Assembly: GCA_036877525.1 (NCBI GenBank)
Contig: JAZGTH010000099.1
Span: forward strand, 1,467,501 to 1,531,500
Length of the DNA: 64,000 nucleotides
Source of the DNA: Chromobotia macracanthus
Lineage: Eukaryota; Chordata; Actinopteri; Cypriniformes; Botiidae
Reading direction: 5' to 3'
The position numbers and the translations under genes are program-made. Of this stretch, positions 46,969-59,600 are shown one piece after another. Below the pieces are notes generated by a model, which had not been told where the DNA came from, made no database searches, and saw nothing but the letters and a program-made list of their open reading frames with translations. Numbering within the stretch: position 1 is the stretch's first letter; every line of letters begins with the position of its first letter.

Positions 46969-49900
46969 TTAGACTCGCCGGATCTTGCGCTTGGCATTTG
47001 TTGTTTGGTTAACTTGATTCATCTCTAAATTTAAAAAAGTCAAAATGTTAATTTACCTAAAGGTCATGTGATGCCCTCAAATTTTCAAAAGAGCACTAAA
47101 AGTTGTGTTTAAGAGACATCTCCACAGTTTTTTAATCTTTTTTAATAATGTTTTTGAGGACATACTTGTAAAATCCAGTGTGTAGCGGTTACCATTCACA
47201 GTGAAGGTCATTGTGTTCTGTTGCTTCTGGTAGCAGCTCTCAATGTCTTCACTTGAAACCGAACACACATCCTGTCAGAGAAGATCATAAACAACTAGTT
47301 AAACTACAGTTTAGTCAGTATCTAATTACTGTATGCCATTAAGCCACTATTATTACCACACAAACCAGCATTATGTGCTGAGTTTTACCGTGTTTTTGAA
47401 GGTGTGCCATTTGCCACCCCTGCCTTCAAACTGCCACACCGGAGCTTTATTAGCAAGACTCATCATGTTCTTAAAGCTGGAGGATAACCTGCTTATTCTG
47501 TCAACAGACATTGATTTGTGTCATTTCAGTGTATAGTGACATTTTCTAATATTCTTTGCCATATAAGAGATTCTATGCATGTATTTATGTATGTATGATC
47601 AAAGCAATTGAAACAGTTATTGAGAATTCACAGTGCTTTCAGCTTTGGGTTTTTCCTGCATTGAAAACATCCAGCCGGTGTGTAAAGCCCTGGACAGGTG
47701 GCCAGTAAATCTGAACTGATTCATTTGAAATGATCAAGCTGAAACAATGTTAATCTCAAATCTACGTTTTCTTAAGTTAATTAAATGGTTAAGTTCACTC
47801 TTTGTGAACAGCACATTATTAAACTCTGGTTTCAACTCACAGTCCAGTCTGTGATGGTTCATATTTAGGCCGTCGTCTAACCCGTCTTTTATGGTTTGAA
47901 GATAAATTTTTCTGATACATTCCTGAAAACACACACACACAGATATTCATGAATGTGACCAATACTGTTTATGGAATGAAATGAAATAATGCTAGTGACA
48001 ACGTACTGCTTATGTCTGAAACAAACCTTTGAAGTTAATCTCATATGTGTGAGAGTCAACAGAGAACTGAACTGATCCCTGTGGGTTTCTCTGGTACTCC
48101 TTCTCCAGTTCAGAGCTCTGAATCGGACTGACTTTGCCCTTTGAACCCTGAACAGACAAACAATCCAAACACTCATTCTGTATTCCAGAGACCTCACTAA
48201 TTAACCTTAGATACACAACTACCTTCTCTCCATACTGGTACCAGCCGTGATTACCGTGGTAATACCACAGCCACTCAGTCTGTTTCGAACCCTTACGCCG
48301 GACTCTTATATTCATTTTCTTAAGCACTCTCATCTTGCTGAAATTGATGGAAACAGCCCTATAATGTGAGATGATGAAGACAAAGAGGAAATGATATCAG
48401 ATAATTCTTTAAAACAACAAATCAAACAGTATTTTCAGATACATATCACCACAAATCTGAAGCTGAATCTATTCTGTACATGTGGCAGCTTTAAACCACA
48501 CAAACGCCTGCTGCGGTAAAAACAGACGCTAAACCTACCCAGCACAGGTGTTATAGATGTTGATTCCTTTGATATTGGGCCGTGAATACTGGGCTTCCAG
48601 TATGAAATCATTGGAGACGTCCTTCCAGCCGTTTCCTAAATTCAGCTGCCATCTGTAGGGCCTGTCATCCTCATCCTCATCTTCGCTGTCTGTAATGAAA
48701 ATGAAAGAAATGACTGAAAGCGCACACTGTTTAACAGAACATACAAACACATGTACATCAGTACACACATACCTCCAGGTGAGGGACTCCTCTGATGTCT
48801 ACCACGACTTCTCCTGCCTTGAGGCTCATCTTGTGCAGATGATGTATGTGAAGTGGGATTGTGGTTGAGGTTACATGCAGTGCCGTAGCGGCATGAGCCC
48901 TCCACATAGTGTTTGCATATGTGCTCGTAACGGCACTTGTCTCCATAATGACAGTGTCCAGAATTGTAATACTTACAAATGTTTCGCTTGAACAAAGAGC
49001 ATCATAAGTGTTTTAATTATGTTTATTCAGACAGCTGCGTTCACACCCTTAAACATTCTCAAATGTGACTCTTGCAATATAAAACTGTAATATTTTAAAG
49101 TTCAGTTTTATTTCTATAACAGTTAACCATCTATAACCAGCTTTACACAGAGGAAACAGGATGGGAAAATGAATATAAAAACATGACAACATTTTTAGCT
49201 TCAGAGACATTTACCTGGTTCGATGCTTTGATACCAGAGTCTTCATCTGATCCTGAATCTGTGTCTGCCTCAGCTTCTGTGTCACTGCGACTCAATGAGC
49301 CACTGTCATCAGAGTTTACTAGAAAAAGAGCAACTATCTGTACTAATATCAGAAACATGAATTTACAGAAACCGATTCAAAAATATAAATATGATGAAAT
49401 ATGATGTTACATGTGAAGACAACAAAGACAAAGTAAGGTTAATAGCCTACCACCATTTTAATCATATACATCATATATATATAACAGATTAATATTTAAA
49501 ACTGTCTCCTTATCTTACCCTGATCACAACAGCGGTTTATAATAATGATTTATATTGAAACACGAACATAAAGTAACCTGCAGTGTTACGAGTCACACAG
49601 ATGCTGCTGTAACTCAAGACGAGGAAACCGGGAACTTTATTAATCAAATCTCTCAAATGTCATTAAAACCGAGTGAAGATGTAGGATATTATCATTATCA
49701 TTATTATCATTATTATCATTATTATCATTATAAAGCGAGCTCAGCTTTCCGGCGCTCATTATTGCGTTTAAACAGATATAAATGAATAACATTACACACG
49801 CTTTCCCGTCGCCTTTCTGAACAATAACAGACTGTGAAAGTTAAGTGAATATGTTCACTCAGACACAGACTGCCGTCAGAGATGTCGTACAGAGATGTCG

Positions 49901-50070
49901 TACAGAGTTAAAACCAGCAACATGAACCGGTTTAAATGTGAACACAAACGAGACTCACTCGCGTCCTCTTCACAGCTCGCCGCCATCATCTTCATCATCA
50001 TCCTCATCATCACAGTCGCTTTCGCTTTCACTTCCTCACAAACGCATCTGAAACAAAGCTCACAATTCAT
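46969..50070 (-). CDS. CCCH zinc-finger / WWE protein, PARP12/ZAP-like, no PARP domain
   Basis: Ten exons give about 397 aa: 49959-about 50070, 49215-49318, 48773-48986, 48539-48689, 48223-48358, 48027-48147, 47841-47922, 47389-47497, 47166-47271, 46969-47024. After an acidic Ser-rich segment (DSGSLSRSDTEAEADTDSG) come two CX7CX5CX3H fingers (CKYYNSGHCHYGDKCRYEH and CKHYVEGSCRYGTACNLNH). Three WWE-type modules follow: RPYRWQLNLGNGWKDVSND, TEWLWYYHGNHGWYQYGEK with VQFSVDSHTYEINFK, and APVWQFEGRGGKWHTFKNT with MTFTVNGNRYTLDFT. It ends in a basic KRKIRRV tail. In PARP12, PARP13/ZAP and TIPARP, such fingers bind RNA and WWE binds ADP-ribose. Here the reading frame stops after WWE 3 with no ADP-ribosyltransferase exons, like short ZAP forms. 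An antiviral or RNA-stress role is inferred. The start codon is uncertain: several in-frame ATGs lie between 49995 and 50070. Confidence 0.82.
49683..49732. repeat. (ATT/ATC) trinucleotide repeat
   Basis: Runs of ATTATCATT in the first intron of the CCCH-WWE gene. Confidence 0.9.
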
Positions 50071-50157
50071 TTACATTCATACGCTTTCATGCACGTCATC
50101 GAAATGATGTCGATGTTTTATTTTGGTGATGAATTAAGACGAAACGAAATGTGAGAG

Positions 50158-53100
50158 ATGTGACGCTATAAACAGATGTGACGCTATAAACAGAGGTGAC
50201 GTTATAAACAGATGTGACGTTATAAACAGAGGTGACGCTATAAACAGAGGTGACGCTATAAACAGAGGTGACGCTATAAACAGAGGTGACGTTATAAACA
50301 GAGGTGACGTTATAAACAGAGGTGACGCTATAAACAGATGTGACGCTATAAACAGAGGTGACGCTATAAACAGAGGTGACGCTATAAACAGACGTGACGC
50401 TATAAACAGAGGTGACGTTATAAACAGAGGTGACGTTATAAACAGAGGTGACGCTATAAACAGAGGTGACGCTATAAACAGAGGTGACGCTATAAACAGA
50501 CGTGACGTTATAAACAGACGTGACGCTATAAACAGACGTGACGCTATAAACAGACGTGACGCTATAAACAGACGTGACGTTATAAACAGACGTGACGTTA
50601 TAAACAGACGTGACGCTATAAACAGAGGTGACGCTATAAACAGACGTGACGCTATAAACAGACGTGACGCTATAAACAGACGTGACGCTATAAACAGAGG
50701 TGACGCTATAAACAGACGTGACGTTATAAACAGAGGTGACGCTATAAACAGACGTGACGCTATAAACAGAGGTGACGCTATAAACAGACGTGACGCTATA
50801 AACAGACGTGACGCTATAAACAGAGGTGACGCTATAAACGGACGTGACGCTATAAACGGACGTGACGTTATAAACGGAGGTGACGCTATAAACGGAGGTG
50901 ACGCTATAAACGGAGGTGACGCTATAAACGGACGTGACGCTATAAACGGACGTGACGCTATAAACGGACGTGACGCTATAAACAGAGGTGACGCTATAAA
51001 CAGAGGTGACGTTATAAACAGAGGTGACGCTATAAACAGAGGTGACGCTATAAACAGAGGTGACGCTATAAACAGAGGTGACGCTATAAACAGAGGTGAC
51101 GCTATAAACAGATGTGACGCTATAAACAGAGGTGACGCTATAAACAGAGGTGACGCTATAAACAGACGTGACGCTATAAACGGAGGTGACGCTATAAACG
51201 GAGGTGACGCTATAAACGGAGGTGACGCTATAAACGGAGGTGACGCTATAAACGGACGTGACGCTATAAACGGACGTGACGCTATAAACAGAGGTGACGC
51301 TATAAACAGAGGTGACGCTATAAACAGAGGTGACGCTATAAACAGAGGTGACGCTATAAACAGAGGTGACGCTATAAACGGACGTGACGCTATAAACGGA
51401 CGTGACGTTATAAACGGAGGTGACGCTATAAACGGAGGTGACGCTATAAACGGAGGTGACGCTATAAACGGAGGTGACGCTATAAACGGACGTGACGCTA
51501 TAAACAGACGTGACGCTATAAACAGAGGTGACGCTATAAACAGAGGTGACGTTATAAACGGAGGTGACGCTATAAACGGACGTGACGCTATAAACAGAGG
51601 TGACGCTATAAACAGATGTGACGCTATAAACAGAGGTGACGTTATAAACAGAGGTGACGCTATAAACAGAGGTGACGCTATAAACAGAGGTGACGTTATA
51701 AACAGAGGTGACGCTATAAACAGAGGTGACGTTATAAACAGAGGTGACGCTATAAACAGAGGTGACGCTATAAACAGAGGTGACGTTATAAACAGAGGTG
51801 ACGTTATAAACAGAGGTGACGCTATAAACAGAGGTGACGTTATAAACAGAGGTGACGTTATAAACAGAGGTGACGCTATAAACAGAGGTGACGCTATAAA
51901 CAGAGGTGACGCTATAAACAGAGGTGACGCTATAAACAGAGGTGACGCTATAAACAGATGTGACGCTATAAACAGAGGTGACGTTATAAACAGAGGTGAC
52001 GCTATAAACAGAGGTGACGCTATAAACAGAGGTGACGCTATAAACAGATGTGACGTTATAAACAGAGGTGACGTTATAAACAGAGGTGACGTTATAAACA
52101 GAGGTGACGCTATAAACAGAGGTGACGCTATAAACAGATGTGACGCTATAAACAGAGGTGACGCTATAAACAGAGGTGACGCTATAAACAGAGGTGACGC
52201 TATAAACAGAGGTGACGCTATAAACAGACGTGACGCTATAAACAGAGGTGACGTTATAAACAGAGGTGACGCTATAAACAGAGGTGACGCTATAAACAGA
52301 GGTGACGTTATAAACAGATGTGACGCTATAAACAGATGTGACGCTATAAACAGAGGTGACGCTATAAACAGAGGTGACGCTATAAACGGACGTGACGCTA
52401 TAAACGGACGTGACGCTATAAACGGAGGTGACGCTATAAACGGAGGTGACGCTATAAACGGAGGTGACGCTATAAACGGACGTGACGCTATAAACGGACG
52501 TGACGCTATAAACGGACGTGACGCTATAAACAGAGGTGACGCTATAAACAGAGGTGACGCTATAAACAGAGGTGACGCTATAAACAGAGGTGACGCTATA
52601 AACAGAGGTGACGCTATAAACAGAGGTGACGCTATAAACAGAGGTGACGCTATAAACAGAGGTGACGCTATAAACAGAGGTGACGCTATAAACAGAGGTG
52701 ACGTTATAAACAGAGGTGACGCTATAAACAGAGGTGACGCTATAAACAGACGTGACGCTATAAACAGAGGTGACGTTATAAACAGAGGTGACGCTATAAA
52801 CAGAGGTGACGCTATAAACAGAGGTGACGCTATAAACAGAGGTGACGCTATAAACAGAGGTGACGCTATAAACAGAGGTGACGCTATAAACGGAGGTGAC
52901 GCTATAAACGGAGGTGACGCTATAAACGGACGTGACGCTATAAACGGACGTGACGCTATAAACGGACGTGACGCTATAAACGGACGTGACGCTATAAACA
53001 GAGGTGACGTTATAAACAGAGGTGACGCTATAAACAGAGGTGACGCTATAAACAGAGGTGACGCTATAAACAGAGGTGACGCTATAAACAGAGGTGACGC

Positions 53101-53694
53101 TATAAACAGAGGTGACGCTATAAACAGAGGTGACGCTATAAACAGATGTGACGCTATAAACAGATGTGACGCTATAAACAGAGGTGACGCTATAAACAGA
53201 TGTGACGCTATAAACAGATGTGACGCTATAAACAGAGGTGACGCTATAAACAGATGTGACGTTATAAACAGAGGTGACGCTATAAACAGAGGTGACGCTA
53301 TAAACAGAGGTGACGCTATAAACAGATGTGACGTTATAAACAGAGGTGACGTTATAAACAGAGGTGACGCTATAAACAGAGGTGACGCTATAAACAGAGG
53401 TGACGCTATAAACAGAGGTGACGCTATAAACAGAGGTGACGCTATAAACAGAGGTGACGTTATAAACAGAGGTGACGCTATAAACAGAGGTGACGCTATA
53501 AACAGACGTGACGCTATAAACAGACGTGACGCTATAAACAGACGTGACGCTATAAACAGAGGTGACGTTATAAACAGAGGTGACGTTATAAACAGAGGTG
53601 ACGTTATAAACAGAGGTGACGCTATAAACAGAGGTGACGCTATAAACAGAGGTGACGCTATAAACAGAGGTGACGCTATAAACAGAGGTGACGC
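50158..53694. repeat. 18-bp minisatellite, about 196 copies
   Basis: The unit is GTGACGCTATAAACAGAG, with variants C/T after GACG, A/G in AACAG/AACGG, and G, C or T at the end. Spacing is 18 bp throughout with almost no indels, giving (53694-50158)/18, about 196 units. Nearly every unit carries TGACG (ATF/CREB half site) and TATAAA (TATA box) on the plus strand. The array begins about 90 bp upstream of the candidate start of the CCCH-WWE gene, so it abuts that promoter. A 1213-codon minus-strand open frame repeating SPLFIA is a by-product of a stop-free unit divisible by three. Confidence 0.98.
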
Positions 53695-53699
53695 TGAAG

Positions 53700-56652
53700 C
53701 TCTGGCGTCATCTGACGGTTCAGACAGCAGCAATTCCCCTACAGTCCACTGAGATGAGACATTAATGAAAAACACAAGAAAAACAAATCACACACATTAT
53801 GTAGTCCATGAGTGAAGATATTGCATTTCCCACCACTCACATTTTGTGAATTTTCGGGTGATCTCGTAAAGAAAATAAAATGTTTCTTCTGAGAAAATTC
53901 CAGTAGTAGAGCAGAGATTTCACTATATAACTCAATGAAGAACTGACTCAACATAACACAAACATTTCACATCAAATGCTGTGAAATGTTGAAGGCAGAA
54001 ACGTGTAAGAATGCCATGAGCGTCTGCTGTTAAAGAGAAACCTGAACAATGCAGTGTTCATGAGTTAACATTACAGCTGTTAAATGTGATATAAAGAAAC
54101 TGTTCTCATGAGTTCTCATATGTTATGTATTACCATGTGATCTGTATGTCTTGTTTCTGGGCTTTTTTTCACATGTAAAGCTACTTCGATTTCAGTTCAA
54201 CATTGTGAAAAGCACTATATAAATAAATCTGAACTGTGGCATATGCTGTCATCATCTAAATACCTGAAATGCCAAATTCTCCCCAAAACTTTTATAAGGA
54301 AAATAAAAAGGATTCAATAGTCCTTCTCATAATGACGGCCCATATGACCACACAACTCTGCAGGCCCATTTAAACACACACAGCTGTGACTGGCTGTGCT
54401 CTGTAAAATACTGTGCTGTATTACAGTGTCAGCTGTTTTGTATTAATGAAGGCATCATTCCTAAATCTACAGTGGCCTAAAATACTCACCTGAACCACAG
54501 CTGCAGCAATGAAAACAAAGTTCAAAATACAGATCAAAATGTATTTCTCAGAGGTTAAGAAAAGAAATTGTTGATGGGGATCTCAGTTGTTTCATTTAAC
54601 TTTGTCTCAGATGTCTAAAATAAAAAAAATAAAAATAGAAGCAAATGAGACAATTTTTGTTGAATAATTTGTTGAATAAATTAAGAGTATGGAGCTGTCA
54701 AATTAATGTAGATTGTGGCTAAAACAATCTGGATTTGGGTGAATTTGTTGAGAAATGTTCATGTTGAAATCTTCAGTAATATTGACTTGTGATTGCAGAG
54801 GCCGCGCTGCAGTCATTGTTCAGGAACAGTTTGGGGAACATGATGAATCGAGCATCTGTGTGCTGGACCAATAGGTTTGATTCACAGTGGCTTCATCTCG
54901 CAACCTACTGAACTTGAAGGATCTGCAGGACACCTTCAGAGGTTCTGTAAAGTCCATGCCTGGCAGCACGTGAAGAACCAGATTCAAAGTATGAACAAAA
55001 CCACCAAAGAACTGAGAAGCTGGTAGGCAGATTCACTGGGGAGACTGTAGCTGGGGCCATTTGCATAGCGTTTGAAGATTATTAGATAAAAGCTGGAAAT
55101 CGAATACATTTTGAACAGAATTGCATCCCTCCCTTGAAATTCTTCCTGGACTCATTCCCTCTCTTTCAGTCCTGACCGGAATGGAAGCTGTTGAGAGACG
55201 ATTTTCAGGTTGCTTAACTGCTTAACTGGATGTTCTTGTTTGGTCTTTTTCAGGTTAAAATATATATGTAGAGTGTGTCACCCACACAGTATCATCACAG
55301 ATGGATTGCCTATTCTCATTTTCTTTCTGTCTAAAGACTCTTTAAACTGAACAACTTTGTCAAGCTAACATTCAAAGTTTTGTTTCATGTAGCTGCAAGA
55401 TCTTTTATTCCTGTGTAATATATTACTGCAGTTATTACTGTATATGATTTTAATTTTACTAAATCTTTCATCCTGTTTGTACCCCAGTTCAAATTCAGGA
55501 ATTGGAATCTGAAAACTAAAACATGTATATTTAAATGTAAGTGTATTAAATTAATCATAATGGATAAAGTTTTTGTCAAGGGAAACATTAAAATATGCTT
55601 TAAAAAACTGAAGAGAAAGGGCAAGTTGAGCCAGTTCACACTGACAGCTGCTCATCTGTCACAATTAAGACAATGAATTATTTTATTTGATTGTTCTGCG
55701 GGAAATGTACTATAATATAAATATTATAGTACTTGCTCAGACAGTACAGTAAGGGAGTTTCATGTAGATATATCAAAAGGTTAACAGGGTAACCATTAGC
55801 CAATCAATTAATCTGAACACAAAATGGATGCGTTTATCATGGACATCACATATAATAACATATACAAATATACATGTGAGCACTGTAATGAGTAATCCAC
55901 TGTCTTTAAATGTAGGACAGATTGACTAACATTCAGTCAGTCATACTTAATTATATTCTTCCCAAAATATAAAAAGTGCCAGACGTGACAAGATATCAAA
56001 GACCTTATTACACTGTCACAAAATATCTGAAACGTGTAGTGTATTGTTGTGGCCTCAGCAGAGAAATAGCTTTACTATGCCAGCCTGAGACACCTTGTTG
56101 TCCACATTTAAAACATGTCTTCACAGTGTAAGCAAAAACTATTTTTTTTACAGAAATGATGTATGAGCAGCTGGTGAAGTATGCAGGTCAGTTAGTGTTG
56201 TGAGATGATTTTCCAAGTTGCTGTGTAACTGGATGTTCTTGTTTTGTCTCTTACAGTTTAAAAAACAATGGAGTGCTGCTTTATAAAATACAGTATTATC
56301 TACACAGTATCATCAGATGAAGAGAGTGATTCATCCATTCATCCTTCTGAGTGCAGTGAACTGTAAACATGCAGTTTTTCCCTGATATAATCTGGTACAT
56401 TGAGTTAAAAAAAAAGGAAACTGACCATCTACAGCATGGGTTGTGAATGAAACTATGAACTTACAGTACTTCATGCATTTTGAAAATCTAACCCTGTCAA
56501 ATCTCTAGGCTAAAAGTGACTAACAAGAATATGGTTCATGTTAAGAATGTGTAGAGGATCACAAGCAAAAAAACAACTAAATAAAGTACAATTAAAACAA
56601 TGGAATCCCTGAACTGACTGCTGTAATCTCTCCTCTACCACTATTATTATTA
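53700..56652. other. Interval between the 18-bp array and casp6
   Basis: Mostly AT-rich sequence with no confirmed exon. The end near 56652 is the casp6 3'UTR. A coding-like but stop-broken patch at about 54797-55190 is discussed among the findings. ATT trinucleotides at 56638-56658 overlap the casp6 stop codon. Confidence 0.5.
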
Positions 56653-59600
56653 TTATTCCTTTTTAGGCCTGAAAAACAGTTTCTTTGTCAGCATGGACGC
56701 AAAGCATGGCACCTGCTTTTTGCCTAGAGCCATGGGGTCACTGCTTCTGTGCACGCTGCGGTAGGAAACTTTCCTGTTCACCAGTGTGAGGAGCTCAGTG
56801 AACTCTAGTGTGGACCCGTAGCGCTTGAGGATTTCACACAGATCCTGGATGTACCACGAGCCATTTATGACCTCACGGTGAGAGTAGTATCCTTTTGAAA
56901 AAAGAAAACGGTGTCACTGGCTATTTAAAGTGAGACTCCTGTGCATTCTAGCAAAACAAGTTCATGAAACTATTCAGTATCAGATCTGCTGGTTAAAAGT
57001 GCCACATTTTCAAATAAACTGACCTTCAGCCACTGAGTAGCACATGATGAAATCTGCCCCTGCTGGGAGGGTGTGTAGTGCCCCGGCATCCACTACCACA
57101 TCACTGGACATCTGACTGTCCACAACATCCATTGGTGTCACAGGATCATCATGTTTGTCACCACGGCAAGCCTTGTGTTTTAAAAAGATAATTTCTTTAC
57201 AAGAAGCTCCAGTTATCTTGCATTTTAAGTAATATAATGCTAAAGACGTTTTGTAGATAAAGAACCAATTACCTGAAAGATGAAGATTTTGGGCTTCCCT
57301 ACAAGACTACGGCACTTATCCCCCTTGAACAGAGCTGTGATCTCTTGAACATCAATCGTGTTGTCATAAGCGTAGATGTGGCCATTTTCTCCATGACTTA
57401 AAAAGATGCAGACAAAACAGTCTGCATTCGCATGGTTTGCAGCCGCAGCTGTAATCAAAGATTTACAGACGTGAAGATTAAAAAAATACTAAATTAAATA
57501 ACCAGAAATAAAATTTAGCCCATAAATGACTCACACTCAAGACATCCTATGTGTATTATTTATACAGTTCATTTTTGTTTGTCTTTGCAAATTGAGCCAA
57601 AACTCATAATTATTTACAGTGGTTTCCAACAGCATCTCACTGATGCTGTAATCAACAGAGCTTTTGTCTTCTGTCTCAGACACATAAGTTTTGTCCTTTC
57701 TCAGAAGGGAAATGCTGATGTCACAAGCACATACCTTCATTGATTATTTTCAAAACTTCTTCACGTTTGTAGTTATCGTAAGCCTTCACTTCAAACCCCA
57801 GCTCTTGAAATCTGACAACAGGAAAGTGAATGAGGTAGCAAATGTTTGGTACAGTCTTCTTACTGTCTTATCAAAAGATGACAGTGTCAGTGATTTACAG
57901 CATACACTATTCACAGTCATGTTTGTGTGGCAGACGGTAATCTGATCTCAACAGCAGCAGTCAGGCGAAAGAAAACACTAAAAAAAGACACTAAAGAAAA
58001 ATGTGATTTGTGATATTTGTTAAATAATCCATGCAAGATCGTTTTAGCCACGACATCTCCTGGAAATATGTTTTAGCATTTTAAAGATGAAAGTGGAATG
58101 TACATAGGATTGGTCTTGATTTTCCGCTGTTGTTATGAGTAAAGACTTTGTCAAAACATGCACAAAATTACAGGGAATTGGCAACATGCTGCTGCAAAGA
58201 TAGTGTGAATCCCCCACAGCAGATCTAGAGAGGTGGTGCTGGAGAAGGAGGCGGGCTTAGAAAAATCCCATGATGTGAGTACTGAGTTGATCCAGGACAG
58301 AATAAAAAAATAAACAGATTATATAGGATGAAAAGATCGATTGGCTGCAGTGTGTACTTTAAAAGAACCAATCAGCTGCAAGGAAGAGTTTTGTGACTGA
58401 ACTATGACTTCAGTTATTGCAGCCCATTGTGATACGCATATTTTGTAATATGTTGCTGATTTAAATATATTGTGCAGCCCAACTGCTGTCTGATGTAATT
58501 AAACATATACCAGCACCGTTAGTTCAGCATCTTAGTTAGTTCAGAACTTTGCAGATACCTTCTGATGAGGTTCTCTTTGTCTGCATTTGTGCCAGAGCGA
58601 CTGTTCATCCGGAGCTGCCAGTAGAAATGCTCATGGTTGAAGATCAGAGCGGTTCCTCGTCTCTTGTGGCCCATCTTATACTCCTCATTGGGATCCTGCG
58701 TGAATACACTGAAGAACAATTTAAATGAACACAATTTAGGAAAACAGCGTGTAGATGTAATGATGCAGTGTAACCTCTACAAGCTGTTACCTCTGAATAA
58801 AGGCATCAGTCTCTGTTATATTCTCTCCAGCTGAAAGACCAAATCAACAGAAGTGCTAAAGGTTTCATTTGCAATTCATATCATAGTAACTAGTACATAT
58901 CAAGCATGCAAACGTCCAGAGAATGAATTTACACCAAAGATTTCAAACCTGCAGACAACGAAACAAATACAATTATCTGAGCTCTGTGAGGGTGTATTGT
59001 ACAATCTCAGACATGCAAAACACACACTGAGCTGAGCTGATCTGTGTACAGTGTGACCAGTCAAACTGGATCTGAACTGCTTCACAAACATGCAACGCCT
59101 ACTGCACTATTATTACATACAGTATTATTACATACAGTATTATTACATGTTGTATTGTTATTATATGCAGTATTGTTATATACAGTATTATTACATACAG
59201 TATTGTCATATACAGTATTGTCATATACAGTATTATTACATGTTGTATTGTTATTATATGCAGTATTGTTATATACAGTATTATTACATACAGTATTGTC
59301 ATATACAGTATTGTCATATACAGTATTATTATATACAGTATTATTACATACAGTATTATTACATACAGTATTATTACATACAGTATTATTACATACAGTA
59401 TTATTATTATATGTAGTATTGTTGTTACATGTAGTATTGTTGTTACATGTAGTATTGTTGTTACATGTAGTATTGTTATTATATGCAGTATTGTTATATA
59501 CAGTATTATTGTTATATTCAGTATTATTGTTATATTCAGTATTATGTAGTATTATATATAGAAGTATTATTATATAGGTTTATAGCTATAACACACGTCG

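Noticed and set aside
50134..53775. 1213-codon minus-strand open frame of SPLFIA repeats, as a giant repeat protein
   Set aside because: It is a stop-free reading of the 18-bp minisatellite. Any 18-bp unit without stops gives this. There is no splice context, non-repeat domain or family match, and variants do not favour synonymous positions.
59044..59577. 177-codon VLLHTVLLHTV open frame as a membrane protein
   Set aside because: Translation of the ATTATTACATACAGT tandem array within a casp6 intron. Hydrophobicity is a consequence of AT-rich composition.
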